Source: Heliocidaris erythrogramma
Taxonomy: Eukaryota; Echinodermata; Echinoidea; Camarodonta; Echinometridae
Length of the DNA stretch: 64,000 nucleotides
Reading direction: 5' to 3'
Assembly (NCBI GenBank): GCA_025617745.1
Contig: CM046854.1
Coordinates: 62,019,606 to 62,083,605, forward strand
The translations under genes were made by a program, and so were the position numbers. This document shows positions 55,001 through 58,035 of the stretch, piece after piece (position 1 is the first letter of the stretch; the number at the start of each line of letters is the position of its first letter). The notes beneath the pieces are model-generated. The model ran no database searches and was not told the origin of the DNA. It saw only the letters and a list, made by a program, of their open reading frames with translations.

Positions 55001-56774
55001 CTAAATTCATAAGTTAGTTAGTTTCAAATATAGAAATAGATGTTATTAAGCAATTTGATCATCTCCTTGTTTTTCACTTTTATTTTATTTGATTTAATTT
55101 TAATAATTTCATCATGGGAATAGTTCATCCATATTTTAGACGTTCCCCATCATTGGTTTTTCCTGTCAATCTCCCCTTACACACGGTAGTTAATGCTGAA
55201 ATAATTGGGATAGAGATCATCAACAGAAAATCACATGACACGACCTTACACAGAGAATCATATTGGATTAACAAACTCAAGACACTCCACCCACATCGCA
55301 TCAATGCAGATCCATAAATAATTTGCAATCGATAAAAAGCCATATAAGAGGGCATCCATATTTATATACACACCCTCCCCCTGATAATCACTACCACTGT
55401 TTATTATCATAGTTTCTTGTATGTATTAGTTCACTTGGTGATTCATTTCTGTTTTTAAATACCCGTTATTATGTGTTAAGCCTTTATTGCGTATCTTTTC
55501 TAATACTCCTAACTGTTTACCCCCAAATATGCTGGGTTAAAGATTTTTTGTTATTGATAAAGTACAAACTAGCTGTACACAATTGTCACTTATATGTACA
55601 ACTACAAAACCCATGTGTAGTGTAAATGATTTATGATGTGAGGATTTGTGCATCGTTGCCTACTGGAACCTGGTGGTCCTGTATTAAGCGTATGGGGAAA
55701 ATGAAAATTCAGTGGTCAATGGTTATAGTACATTTTAGCATGAGAAGATATTTGTATGGCTATTATGTTGTCATGAGGCTTATACTCCAATCACAGCTCT
55801 AAACTGACTCCAAATCGACCTCAAAGCATTCGATTTTTGATCATACATGATCGGTCGGTGATGGTCTGGAGTCAGTCTCGTCGGTGTGATTGGGATATTA
55901 GGAAAATATTTCAGAAGTACTTCTCCATACTTATGACTATTAAGCAATTCAAATTTTATTCTCCAAAAATATCAAAACTCAAATAATTAGTTTAAAATAA
56001 ATAGAGCATTCCTCTTCTCACAAAAAAAAAGAAGAAAAGAATGAAAGGAGGAAAATCCTGGATCTACACAAGGAGAATGCTAAAACTTCTCAAAATTTAC
56101 CTGTTAAGGGATAAGACTTATAAACAACACATACAGGTTGCTTGCACTTGTTAATTCAACTCACACTGACATTCGCAACCTACCAGTTACCCATGTATAC
56201 ACCTGGCTGGTGTGAGGCGATGGATATAAAATGGCTTGCTGAAAGTCAAGACTTGAACCACTGACATTCACAATGGCAGTCAAGTGTTTAAATATTTGAA
56301 TTGGACAGCTCCATCAGATGTCCTCGGATAACAGCCCATAAGACTGACAGCTCATGAGACGGACAGCTAATGATGCGCTTTCGGTCTTGTGGGCTTTCAT
56401 GCTTTTGAACCTTGTGATAACTTTTCAGAAGACCCACAAAACCGACTTTATCAGTCTCTTGGGCTGTCGATCCTGAAGGCTGTAGCTTAACATTCAGTGC
56501 TTTATACAATGTAGTAAATAAAGCACAAAAACTCAGTTAGCCTGAGCACACATACACATGTAGCAATACATATTTCTTGGATGAGATTGTGCATGTGTCA
56601 TACGAATGGCTATTTTTCTAACATCCCCTTTTTAATTTGTAAACAAACCTTTAGGCATTTCCTAAAAGTAGGAAAAAAAAAACTATAAGGACCGCATCCC
56701 CTTTTTAATTTGTTTATTCTTTTTGCTCTCTTCCATCTCATAAACAGGAACAACCACCCCTCCTCCAACAACTG
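18921..56774 (+). CDS. Secreted or membrane Ig-domain protein (partial; continues past the window)
   Basis: Six exons on the + strand join with consistent phase 1 at every junction: signal peptide 18921-18969, Ig1 21341-21661, Ig2 51171-51476, Ig3 52204-52473, and Thr/Pro mini-exons 54854-54880 and 56748-56774. Together they give about 258 codons: a signal peptide, three Ig domains and the start of a Thr/Pro stalk. All exons are symmetrical (1-1), typical of extracellular modules in animals. The Ig1-Ig2 intron is about 29.5 kb, swollen by an LTR retrotransposon and many MITEs. No membrane segment or kinase is reached before the edge. Because a receptor kinase gene ends 14 kb upstream on the same strand, a tandem paralogue is plausible but unproven. 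The exon links are inferred from phase and order; transcripts are needed to prove them. Confidence 0.6.
19690..20010 (-). pseudogene. RecQ-like DNA helicase fragment (Q-motif and Walker A)
   Basis: Minus strand, start at 20010: FKELQSKAIRSALKGEDIFV then NLPTGYGKSAIFQAIPL. This is the N-terminal helicase block of a RecQ-type ATPase: a Q/F..LQ motif followed by the Walker A, here TGYGKS. After QAIPL the frame is lost; a match to helicase motif Ia (ISPL...SLVKDQV) reappears in other frames near 19680-19705, followed by a donor-like GTATGT at about 19678. No DEAH box or motif III-VI is present. It is probably a captured or mobile-element-borne helicase fragment now dead, lying in the first intron of the Ig gene on the opposite strand. 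Confidence 0.6.
20020..21340. other. Intron of the Ig gene, small palindromes only
   Basis: Short inverted pairs are visible: 'aaggcctcggtgctg' (about 20211) against 'cagcaccgagtgcctt' (about 20298), and 'aactatgcccgtgggcatagtt' around 20749-20770. A (CAAAA)n/(CAAA)n simple repeat covers 20925-20965. No exon recognised before the Ig1 acceptor at 21340. Confidence 0.4.
21341..21661 (+). CDS. Ig-domain exon 1
   Basis: 321-bp exon between a polypyrimidine acceptor (cttatcccag) and donor G|GTAAAG, phase 1-1, 106 codons plus split codons. The domain has the Ig core: LLECTAS (first Cys), FTWNHV (Trp), LNISNIQLQDRGSYECGVSG (the D.G.Y.C motif). The first Cys to Trp spacing suits a V- or I-set fold. 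One N-glycosylation sequon (NIS). It would be the membrane-distal domain, right after the signal peptide. Confidence 0.8.
22274..22921. mobile_element. piggyBac-like non-autonomous element, 648 bp
   Basis: TTAA lies at both borders (22270-22273, 22922-22925). The terminal repeats start CCCTAAAAAG at the left and CCCTAAAAGG in the complement of the right end. CCY-type ends next to TTAA are characteristic of piggyBac. The interior has no transposase; AT-rich left half, a 'ggcgtggcgtgaaattgcgg' stretch in the right half. Confidence 0.7.
23232..24896. repeat. Region with four copies of GGTAACGGAATTAC
   Basis: The 14-mer GGTAACGGAATTAC occurs at 23232-23245, 23399-23412 and 23819-23832 and inverted at 24883-24896. 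It is too long to recur four times in 1.7 kb by chance. Between copies lie a (TA)n tract (23371-23394), a repeated 'gtgatcactgacg' word (about 23589 and 23704), a perfect 20-bp palindrome (GCAAATACTATAGTATTTGC, 23777-23796) and a tandem duplication. The outermost copies are inverted, so they may be the ends of one composite element. Confidence 0.6.
24070..24703 (+). repeat. Tandem duplication, two units of about 316 bp
   Basis: Unit 1 starts at 24070 and unit 2 at 24386, both with 'aaaatatcttacatgtatgtg'-type sequence; they agree at roughly 95% through '(aaac)n' and 'ttataataaattgggctctt'. Each contains an (AAAC)n simple repeat (24290-24320, 24605-24630). Non-coding. Confidence 0.8.
25112..25485. 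mobile_element. TTAA-flanked MITE, 374 bp
   Basis: TTAA at 25108-25111 and 25486-25489. Inverted ends of about 30 bp: AGGGATTCGTTAACTTTGTG..., with complement of the right end AGTGATTTGGTAACTTTGTA..., both followed by GAGGCTTGAT. No coding capacity. Grouped by its AGGG start with the Kolobok-like elements. Confidence 0.7.
25652..26046 (+). mobile_element. Kolobok-like element A, 5' part only, cut at an internal TTAA
   Basis: Starts at TTAA|AGGGAAGGTAAACCC (25652) and runs for 395 bp as a near-exact inverted copy of element B's right end (26319-26710). It carries the first half of a THAP-type zinc finger frame (25865-26040: C..C pair YCQAFGC, SFHSFPNKEKNR, FWKWATAV). The sequence stops at TTAA 26043-26046, where element B begins. 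The rest of A may have been lost or lie beyond 26710. Confidence 0.7.
26047..26706 (-). mobile_element. Kolobok-like element B, 660 bp, TTAA to TTAA
   Basis: Bounded by TTAA (26043-26046, 26707-26710) with inverted ends AGGGAAGGTAAATCCTGG and AGGGAAGGTAAACCATGG. On the minus strand it carries a THAP-domain coding start and then a short unrelated remainder, with no transposase catalytic part. TTAA targeting plus a THAP finger is the known combination of Kolobok transposons, so this is a deletion derivative of one. Together with element A it forms an inverted repeat with ~390-bp arms. Confidence 0.75.
26191..26505 (-). pseudogene. THAP zinc-finger remnant of a Kolobok-type transposase
   Basis: 104-codon open frame starting MSDLSDQKYPDAAIITRFKM. 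The C2CH pattern of the THAP domain is complete: YCQAFGC (C-x3-C), SFHSFPNKEKNR, the conserved Trp in FWKWATAV, then ICSDH (C-x2-H). THAP domains bind DNA sequence-specifically and, in Kolobok and P-type transposases, recognise the element ends. The usual AVPTIF-type box after CSDH is not seen and the frame ends soon after, so no catalytic domain follows. It could encode an isolated DNA-binding fragment if transcribed, but is more simply a relic. Confidence 0.65.
26711..27357. other. Intron DNA with an unrecognised 71-codon frame and an old repeat
   Basis: A frame at 26866-27081 (MSDFTPTSGGQTNAFTV...) has reasonable composition but no motif I recognise and no supporting splice pattern. From about 27155 to 27345 the sequence matches the dispersed repeat at 13125-13310 and 13955-13982. 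Confidence 0.3.
27362..28007. mobile_element. TTAA-flanked non-autonomous element, 646 bp
   Basis: TTAA at 27358-27361 and 28008-28011. The left end reads AGGGAAATTAACCTCAGCG; the complement of the right end reads AACGACAATTAACCCCACG, about 75% alike. A homologous locus at about 48000-48020 (minus strand) reads 'gtccctgtattaaagagttgcgaca' in pieces with no insert, giving an empty site for this element plus its neighbour. Internally there are two diverged copies of a ~110-bp unit containing 'aacaaagcga.g.atctg'. Confidence 0.65.
28016..28409. mobile_element. MITE with 8-bp target duplication carrying a tRNA-like segment
   Basis: TTAAAGAG lies directly at both borders (28008-28015 and 28410-28417), an 8-bp duplication as made by hAT-type elements. 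The ends are long inverted repeats: GTAAGCACTATATAGGCACC, then 'aatcctgctgagctcatgaa' against its complement at 28370-28408. The interior (28065-28352) is shared with 49017-49261. Confidence 0.65.
28174..28245 (-). repeat. tRNA-like (SINE-type) segment, copy 1
   Basis: On the minus strand the segment has a box A-like TGGCGCAATC.GATAATCC and a perfect box B GGTTCGAACC, ending CTCGGCAGAGG. The spacing fits a tRNA, but the acceptor stem is poorly paired at its 5' side and it sits in a repeat, so it is tRNA-derived repeat DNA rather than a tRNA gene. Confidence 0.6.
28420..29538. other. Ig gene intron, with a (TTTGTAAGA)n minisatellite
   Basis: At 29092-29134 'tttgtaaga' repeats about four times. 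'aaaggcattgagtagctttg' near 28506 matches the dispersed repeat on the minus strand at about 47935-47955. The rest is unrecognised. Confidence 0.4.
29692..30188. mobile_element. TA-flanked element, 497 bp, nested in the foldback element
   Basis: TA at 29690-29691 and 30189-30190. Terminal inverted repeats begin CACTGTAAAAACTGAAG at the left and CACTGTAAAAACTAAAG in the complement of the right end. The host copy without insert at the window end ('gacgtcatctatacgtc') shows the same junction uninterrupted. It has a tRNA-like segment inside. Confidence 0.7.
29865..29930 (-). repeat. tRNA-like segment (SINE-type)
   Basis: The minus strand reads GTGAGTTAGTCCAGCGGTAA (box A-like TTAGTCCAGCGG) and, about 40 bases on, GGTTCGAGGC (box B-like) followed by a TCGCC end. 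Anticodon-arm pairing is weak. It lies inside the TA element and is judged a SINE relic, not a functional tRNA. Confidence 0.5.
30518..30872 (-). repeat. 3' LTR of the gypsy element
   Basis: 355 bp, identical by eye to 40317-40671. With TG/CA borders the + strand core is TGCGAGGGG...ATGCCA; the full shared stretch is slightly longer (TAT...ATA). In element sense it follows a G-rich polypurine tract. Confidence 0.85.
31471..32796 (-). CDS. Third ORF of the gypsy element: TatD-family metal-dependent nuclease
   Basis: 441 codons. Residues 1-160 are low-complexity: acidic/Pro start, a strongly basic helix (about 57-88, REKKRIANQKRRERE) and Gly/Arg-rich patches. Residues 165-441 form a TatD domain with every signature in order: FDAHYHPD (168-175, DxHxH), GIHPKHA (231-237), EMGLDW (262-267), LHLRG (295-299), HLHCFMG (333-339) and ETDAPYL (388-394). 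TatD proteins are TIM-barrel hydrolases with two metals; bacterial TatD and animal TATDN1-3 act as DNases. The start lies 69 bp after the pol stop on the same strand and well inside the LTRs. The domain order (basic tail, then TatD) resembles animal TATDN2, so capture from a host gene is my leading guess. Its role for the element is unknown. Confidence 0.85.
   Translation of the reverse strand: MKGMSGQDLPPPPGEEEVWHQDNISLKKVLSSASEQASPGNPPLAPAEGTAQVKALSEAEREKKRIANQKRREREKRAKKAKKEQEQRTAPGPLPGFSSGPSSTGSFAVGIGRGRGLWPGPRSLHMAGFSGGRGRGMTPEIVKKALREIVPEKEKSGSPCSQPLLKGFDAHYHPDRVAMKGAKSELQGKPVHPVEVAGGVMNFCDPNRYSAPGYLDGVFRDLPEGFAVAVGIHPKHAFGLKNIHFEALRSALADPRVRGISEMGLDWTTDDSEWEAQEKLFERLLGLSTGRVLVLHLRGANGSRPGNGPIPRSVHKLARDAIRRHCPATQRIHLHCFMGSPDIVDEWTSKFQHAYFGITGNVSYYCGLGAHLKLLGIQSIPSNRLLVETDAPYLPVRPRNSWQTEAFIGDVGQVVASIRGVSLESLLNQTMVNARELYCIK
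32865..36971 (-). CDS. Pol of the gypsy element with C-terminal PHD finger
   Basis: From the protease onward about 1281 codons are open (36710-32865); the same frame is open further upstream into the end of gag, so the coordinate of translation entry is not fixed. Domains in order: retropepsin (AVLDTAAAVTIIS), reverse transcriptase (VRWCIDYRKLN; catalytic FLDD), RNase H (ILDTDASS), integrase (H..H and CATCNQNK zinc site; DFMGPL, TDQGRNFES), a short basic tail, and a C4HC3 PHD finger (CLCRKPDDGSLMICCDKC ... WYHGAC ... WFCPLC) at the last ~50 residues. PHD fingers read histone H3 tails; here one could direct integration. gag and pol frames differ by one, as expected for -1 frameshifting in this family. 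Upstream of the protease is a 35-residue tandem repeat. Confidence 0.9.
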   Translation of the reverse strand, partial: LQVSPGSLGFSKKADVPWRNPPWPPDISGDLESHDLQVSPGSPGFSKRTEVPWRNPPWPPDISGDLGSHDIEIVACRIISTSTLSVGVTVDNESITAVLDTAAAVTIISDRLFHRLQPQPPVLKRVVLKGAGREMTMDGIVIGPVDLKLGTQILSEEMYVAPIADEMLFGVDLLRKHNANISIPNAILTLNHEDLPIIQREDSEYAARVSVDKSVSIPPSSVRRVQCSVALNSGPFLVEPLPFLPVPVLIPRSLHDGEKRTEVLMVNPSDTVYKLRRGDIIGKAYEVSVLEPTMEPSEGVSVRSVSTADTSDSDIPPHLLDLWSRSVEGLAPGQQEELRRLLLEYESVFAKDEFDLGDFNEITHSIDTGDARPVKQKMRRTPLNFIQEERAHLGKMLAPGVIQPSMSEWASPPVLVRKKDGGVRWCIDYRKLNNVTKKDVYPLPCIEECLDTLAGNKWYSKLDANAAYWQIKVSESDRDKTAFVTKHGLYAFVRMGFGLCNAPATFQRVMNLVLRGLTWDVALAFLDDVLVLGKSFPDHIQNLRAVLRRFKDYKLKLKPKKCALFQERVEFLGREVDATGLHLPEENIQRVVEWPTPTSTKEVEQFLGLANYHRVFMKNYARVAGPLYELTGRNAFCWTNVHQSAFEQIKALLTSAPVLALPNVSDPFILDTDASSTAIGAELLQVQNGEEKVIAYGSLSLSPQQRNYCVTRRELLALVLFCRQYRHYLLGRPFTVRTDHGSLTWLLNFKTPTGQLSRWLEELGQYDMQIEHRPGRRHSNADSLSRIPDTQPVCEGYELGVRIQDLPCGGCSYCTKRHREWAHFVDCIDDVVPLSRSQRVSSVAVEECFPVTHMEISFNTAHSFEIRSISVGGPDGVAEDPPSDNLVKQEQEKDQLLMPLRKWLSDKEKLDEGTLFLLPPEGKFLWINRDLFFLKEGVIWRKKDEGDVTVVPESLRHDIIRLNHDPPSAGHAGINRTRAKLKSKYYWYGMSEDIRIYIARCATCNQNKKATRHGRHPMKNYHAGAPMERVHLDFMGPLPKSSQGNEHILVMIDQFTKWVECVPLPSQTAETTAHAAVSSFFCRFGYPFQIFTDQGRNFESILFKDMCRVLDIHKSKTTAFRPQANSQVERANRTLMDAVRCYVSKSQRDWDKHLQQIAGAIRSTVNRTTGFTPNKLMLGREVNLPADLVFSVPQRTQEQTKEEFVAELTCAMRKAHISARAAIKAAQRRMKRDYDVRQYTREFEVNDRVYIRDTASVKGRSRKLSPPWKGPAVIVEKRSPYLYRVAFKRTIATYNHDRLKKCTDRSKAIVETPGKDKLYCLCRKPDDGSLMICCDKCLEWYHGACVGITQSGGLEDLKWFCPLCARGR
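36762..36971 (-). repeat. In-frame tandem repeat, 2 x 105 bp, at the gag-pol junction
   Basis: Two units (36762-36866 and 36867-36971) about 90% alike encode a 35-residue repeat containing VPWRNPPWPPDISGDL and LQVSPGS.GFSK. It lies between the end of gag and the protease in the pol frame. Confidence 0.75.
37055..39415 (-). CDS. Gag of the gypsy element with an N-terminal helix-hairpin-helix
   Basis: 786 codons from 39415 (a second Met at codon 10 gives MATNLTRIKINNC and may be the real start). Residues 17-62 match the ComEA-type HhH module: KINNCTPEELMSLPGVGTAT, then VKRILEAR and FLSIPHI. Such modules bind DNA non-specifically. Residues ~90-400 are Pro/Gln/Gly-rich. Residues ~425-600 look like a retrotransposon gag core (SFDGKESWAAFYSKFQLY ... 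RPDEDIVKWADRLLTLA). Short SGRAPGTP repeats follow at ~690-715, then one CCHC knuckle (CYNCGEEGHFSRAC) near 727-740 for RNA binding. The HhH at the start of Gag is not a standard part of this family to my knowledge. Confidence 0.85.
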   Translation of the reverse strand: MVYIIVFVNMATNLTRIKINNCTPEELMSLPGVGTATVKRILEAREAADLTPEVFLSIPHIPRAELLVYAFDYEPSEVAFRADQREVRSVGDEPLDSFTPLFPPQQLTQSKSYEAPPQFSHVHNVHGAVGQPMQTLPGGRPGGAFAPQPSTLPAQDKAKSLWGSDYYSALGEAQREQLGFSRWHNGLLPSPPNNNGISNLPTDAPPQLASPFEPNPPQPERYPQFQFAPWRQSNAPRQTQAPQTQPTFQPGPQAWQKPSPSRSSGGGQFTSAQYEEMYGMMWRMFQCMPLGGRGQPAPPNYNPAAAYGGFYPPWAGSSCNQPGHPNTQAPQPSPQGPAELRYGGPIPSTQNTRPQGEGQGGRVFPKPKTTMPSVSPGYTELPARSQPPRVTRLNPAASAYHRNGQEDDRMPMYRPTPLPKTISFDGKESWAAFYSKFQLYTDRNCMTDEDKKYQLCLALEAEAGKFMALIRESNPDISYNDLVAKLEKRFALQDEPEVTRMQFQSAYQRPDEDIVKWADRLLTLAGQAFIGLPDKFVQELVVARFCQGAHDKDAGHHVLTSRPGNLDEAMTKYKWYQFTQKTMHVHCPRPRKDIRQLSVGETETDHRVQKKSPPKAAASTNPSIEARISALEAQSAVWASKMDSMVAAIRDLSRSTKDLVGSCSARTPERMVSGAQPRYTSGRAPGTPERQRYTSGRAPGTPDRPRYNSSRTPDRSAFDRPRQFTGCYNCGEEGHFSRACPIARTPARDNRQIRAVTFEQGNGQGSEEMGSPRSDQVSPPPPSPFH
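39416..40316 (-). other. Leader of the gypsy element
   Basis: About 0.9 kb between the 5' LTR and gag. On the + strand it contains CAGCAGCAA-type trinucleotide repeats (39760-39900), a (TA)n tract (39671-39695) and a (CT)n-T30 tract (40048-40091). The primer-binding site lies at its LTR-side end. Confidence 0.6.
40317..40671 (-). repeat. 5' LTR of the gypsy element
   Basis: 355 bp, the partner of 30518-30872 with no difference seen. In element sense it is followed within a few bases by a primer-binding-site-like TGGCGACGAGG. Confidence 0.85.
40740..41350. repeat. Foldback element between short direct repeats
   Basis: 40923-40976 and 41169-41217 are inverted arms of about 50 bp ('ggggttaccttcc', 'ccaggatcaactaagattgt' and their complements). 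A smaller inverted pair ('atatgggactac' / 'gtagtcccatat') lies in the loop. The unit 'ggatcccatg' to 'aaggagctc' (about 65 bp) occurs directly repeated on both sides, at 40741-40803 and 41287-41345, so the region is a duplicated segment with the foldback element in between. Confidence 0.6.
41836..41954 (+). repeat. Tandem duplication, 2 x 60 bp
   Basis: Two essentially identical 60-bp units (41836-41895, 41896-41954), each with an internal doublet of 'ttgggtgtcc.gacag'. Confidence 0.9.
41960..42990. other. Ig gene intron, nothing recognised
   Basis: AT-rich DNA without supported features; an old repeat-like 'gggggagggttgtgacaccc' lies near 42672. Confidence 0.3.
42997..43792. mobile_element. 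TA-flanked non-autonomous DNA transposon, 796 bp
   Basis: Terminal inverted repeats of about 24 bp (TGGGTCTGTTCACAAAGTTG, then 'ggcacc' against 'gggcacc') with TA outside each end (42995-42996, 43793-43794). An internal hairpin 'gatgtaac.ggaca' / 'tgtcc..gttacatc' lies at about 43186-43218. No transposase frame. Probably Tc1/mariner-type by target site. Confidence 0.7.
43800..44745. other. Ig gene intron with repeat fragments
   Basis: A CT-rich, (TTCC)-like stretch covers 43965-44080. 'aaacccatggtctaaactatggttt' (44530-44555) is a small imperfect palindrome. No exon recognised. Confidence 0.35.
44750..45415 (+). mobile_element. LINE fragment (ORF2 C-terminal region) interrupted by a SINE
   Basis: The + strand reads SSKIRLRSLVLSIYLFAWDS, WTLTADLQRRIQ, HKDNITNETVR (44785-44935), then in a shifted frame LLTTVKKRK and KTILQG-like (44955-45040). 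After the SINE it resumes as VKGGRKRGRQKKRWEDVIKE and WTSLDF (45332-45415). This C-terminal region (WTLTA.L..RIQ ... RGRQ.KRWED.IKEWT) is typical of endonuclease-reverse transcriptase LINEs common in marine invertebrates; I do not assign a clade. It is truncated on both sides and has frame changes: a dead copy. Confidence 0.7.
45045..45328 (+). mobile_element. tRNA-derived SINE with L2-like tail, inserted in a LINE
   Basis: Flanked by the 5-bp duplication ATAGT (45040-45044, 45329-45333). The head (45047-45122) is tRNA-like: box A TGGTCTAGTGG, box B GGTTCGAGTCC, and a 9-bp acceptor stem GTGTCGTGG/CCGCGGCAC with G-U pairs. The anticodon position reads GTG, so a His-type tRNA origin is possible. 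The body contains 'cccaggtgtagaaaatgggt'. The tail 'taagcgcattataaatgcaa' plus (ATT)n resembles L2/CR1-like LINE tails at 800-850 and 5375-5430. Confidence 0.8.
45420..47929. other. Ig gene intron, no gene recognised
   Basis: The interval holds purine-rich low-complexity DNA (46030-46210) and a GC-rich patch with CpGs (47080-47330 and 47510-47650). Short open frames on both strands carry no motif. The GC-rich patches are not matched to any transcript start that I can support. Confidence 0.3.
47930..48345 (-). repeat. Dispersed repeat family, copy 2 of 3 (empty site for the 27-28 kb insertions)
   Basis: On the minus strand it matches 16095-16330 ('gttctggctgaacatt', 'cccatatacccatttctatg', 'caacctttcccaattcc', 'tttgagacagttcttttcaca') and continues through 'tagtgtccctgta' and 'ttaaagagttgcgaca' to 'ttaaaggcattgagtaactttg'. 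At 27345-28525 the same landmarks appear in the same order but with 1.05 kb inserted after 'gtccctgta'. Confidence 0.6.
48346..49016. other. Ig gene intron, nothing recognised
   Basis: Contains 'ctcgtggtt' words (48400-48460) and an A-run (48713-48726). No supported feature. Confidence 0.3.
49017..49261. repeat. Second copy of the repeat with a tRNA-like segment
   Basis: About 88% alike to 28065-28352, from 'cagaaacccctttttgaaga' to 'ttgacggaataaaccgtatt', minus about 45 bp present in the first copy. The tRNA-like part (49128-49200, minus strand) keeps TGGCGCAATCCGATAATC but has a damaged box B. The flanking long inverted repeats of the first copy are absent. Confidence 0.7.
49371..50195 (+). 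repeat. Tandem array, about nine units of ~95 bp
   Basis: Unit starts ('aaacaacaaatgaat'-like) fall at about 49371, 49465, 49561, 49656, 49751, 49843, 49938, 50040 and 50135, so the period is ~95 bp. Each unit runs 'aagacgcaaaata', 'atcgaa..gaaaattgatttggcgc', 'aacttagggataat', 'caacccaaata'. Two sub-types alternate irregularly ('ataaattagaaataagacg' units at 49465, 49843, 50135 versus 'atgaatgaagtatacaacg'). A G-run precedes it (49330-49344). Confidence 0.85.
50200..51165. other. Ig gene intron with one hairpin
   Basis: 'gagtcgtggtttcg' (about 50645) pairs with 'cgaaaccacgagtc' (about 50690-50703), both flanked by 'aaagtttcg'. The rest is unremarkable up to the acceptor of Ig2 at 51170. Confidence 0.4.
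51171..51476 (+). CDS. Ig-domain exon 2
   Basis: 306-bp exon (acceptor 'ttgcattgcag', donor T|GTAAGT, phase 1-1, 101 full codons). The core is SATCEVLEGRPDETITWML (first Cys, Trp) and EDNGKILKCVISG (D.G..L.C). Two additional Cys (APCDEP and RSVCTF) could form a second disulphide. It ends PLNIT, the usual Ig-to-Ig linker, carrying an N-glycosylation sequon. Confidence 0.85.
51480..52200. other. Intron between Ig2 and Ig3
   Basis: About 730 bp, AT-rich, no supported feature. This is the only short intron between domain exons of this gene in the window. Confidence 0.5.
52204..52473 (+). CDS. Ig-domain exon 3
   Basis: 270-bp exon, phase 1-1, 89 full codons. It begins YAPDTSI after the split codon, the classic continuation of the NIT linker. 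The first Cys is in LRVLCDIADEDQPNP and the second in DFHCVAGNYLGNTT. The usual Trp is not where expected (MNYYIYSNGT instead), so the fold may be an atypical I/C2 domain. Sequons NGT and NTT. Confidence 0.8.
52949..53123. mobile_element. Palindromic MITE 'GGTGTTGCAAGAAAGTTGC', copy 1
   Basis: 175 bp with inverted ends GGGGTGTTGCAAGAAAGTTG and its complement; further TTGCAATTGATTGCAA words extend the pairing inward. Non-coding. Confidence 0.75.
53128..53281. mobile_element. Palindromic MITE 'GGTGTTGCAAGAAAGTTGC', copy 2
   Basis: 154 bp, only four bases after copy 1, with the same ends (TGTTGCAAGAAAGTTGCGAT and complement) and a different middle. Adjacent insertion of two copies, or one composite, in the intron after Ig3. 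Confidence 0.75.
53290..54853. other. Intron after Ig3, with dispersed repeat copy 3
   Basis: About 54465-54560 matches the repeat at 16250-16320 ('caacctttcccaatt', 'tttgagacag', 'catgaccagcattcagctttatctt'). A (GT)n tract is at 54150-54168. Otherwise nothing recognised before the mini-exon. Confidence 0.4.
54854..54880 (+). CDS. 27-bp mini-exon A of the Ig gene (Thr/Pro-rich stalk)
   Basis: Between a pyrimidine-rich acceptor ('ccattccataaacag') and GTATGT, phase 1-1. It adds nine residues, (R)PITHSPTT(G) with split codons. Its sequence and both intron flanks are duplicated at 56748-56774, which supports it being a real exon unit. Confidence 0.6.
54884..56745. other. Intron between the two mini-exons
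   Basis: The first ~130 bases are copied after mini-exon B ('atccatctttt', 'cacaaatgctt.ttttcagtttctgccaaat'). The remainder is AT-rich and unrecognised. Confidence 0.45.
56748..56774 (+). CDS. 27-bp mini-exon B of the Ig gene (Thr/Pro-rich stalk)
   Basis: Same length, phase and splice sites as mini-exon A ('cataaacag|GA...G|GTATGT'), coding TTTPPPTT between split Gly codons. A and B would read through as PITHSPTTGTTTPPPTTG, an O-glycosylation-prone stalk. The duplicated block spans about 56585-56920 against about 54765-55005. Confidence 0.6.
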
Positions 56775-57095
56775 GTATGTCCATCTTTTTTTCTTCAGTT
56801 CTATCATTTAATTCATTTATTTTCATTATAAAACAAACATTTGTGTGCAGTATTATTATCCAGACACAAATGCTTGTTTTCAGTTTCTGCCAAATAATAC
56901 TAAATCTATGATAGAAAGTGATGTTATCAAACGATTCAGTTATTTGTCTTTTTTCACTTATATATGATTTTAGTTGATTTCCCTTGACATTCATGTTGGA
57001 CAACAAAGCACAATACACTTTCACTTTCTTGTTGCAATTGATATTTCATGTGATTTGATTGTAGAGCTATATATCAACTTGTTGACCTATCAAAA

Positions 57096-57358
57096 GGGGG
57101 TAACCTCGCTAGGCATTAGGACCGCTATTCATAAGGACCGCTATCCATAACGCGTGACTAAATGAATAGCGGTTCTTATGATAGCGGTTCTTATGAATAG
57201 CGAGCAAACCATAGACAAATTACTTCGCTATTCATAACGACCTCCGTTCATAAGGACCTCTATTCATAACAGTTCATAAGGACCGCTATTCATAACGCGT
57301 GTTAAATGAATACCGGTTTTCTATGAATAGCGGTCCTTATGAATAGCGAGCGGACCCG
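57096..57358. mobile_element. Palindromic repeat element 'CGCTATTCATAAGGAC', copy 2, with target duplication
   Basis: 263 bp, flanked by the 7-bp direct repeat ATCAAAA (57089-57095, 57359-57365). The internal order matches 6994-7263, and the ends 'gggggtaacctcgct' and 'agcggacccg' pair. The duplication shows it inserted as a unit. Confidence 0.8.
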
Positions 57359-57365
57359 ATCAAAA

Positions 57366-58035
57366 GTACTTACCTTTCGTCTATTTTACTTCAATATACC
57401 CTTTCCTCTATATTTAATTTAAAGTAAGCATATTGAAGCAGAATATCCTATATCCTCATCTGTCACTTATCTGCGGTAAAACAATCATCTTTTAAAAAAA
57501 TGTAATATGTTATTACTTTTTAGGAATGAAGTTTGCATGATAGCTGAAATCCTGACCCCTGAAATCATTAACACTTCTCCCCCTCCCTTCTTCATTTTCA
57601 CTATGAAAATTAAAGTTTCAATCATGGTTGCACACGAGTACTGTTACTTGTACTTAAATCTTAATTGAGAAGAAATACCATGCAGGACCGCCACTCCTGC
57701 CCTGATTTTACAACGTTATCCTGACAAGCCCGCTCGAGGTACATTTCGAGGGCGTCTTAGGAATACAAGTATTCCCTATGTCTCTCAAACGTGAGCAGGG
57801 GGCGCTCTTTCTGATTCCTCATAGAACCTGATTAGAAAATCCGAATATAATATAAAAGCAAAATAAATACGTACACAGATTTTCTTTCTGTTTTTTTTAA
57901 AGTAGAGTATATACTGACATTAAAGGGCCTTTCAATTAAGTGAAATTACAAGAAAAGTGCACCTATACCTATAGTTAGTATATAACTAAGTGCTTCATCT
58001 TTGAGCAGCTTATAAAAAAAAAAAAAAAAAAAATT
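57366..58035. other. Intron or intergenic DNA, nothing recognised
   Basis: Ends in an A20-type run at 58013-58033. No exon with phase-1 borders was found here. Confidence 0.3.
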
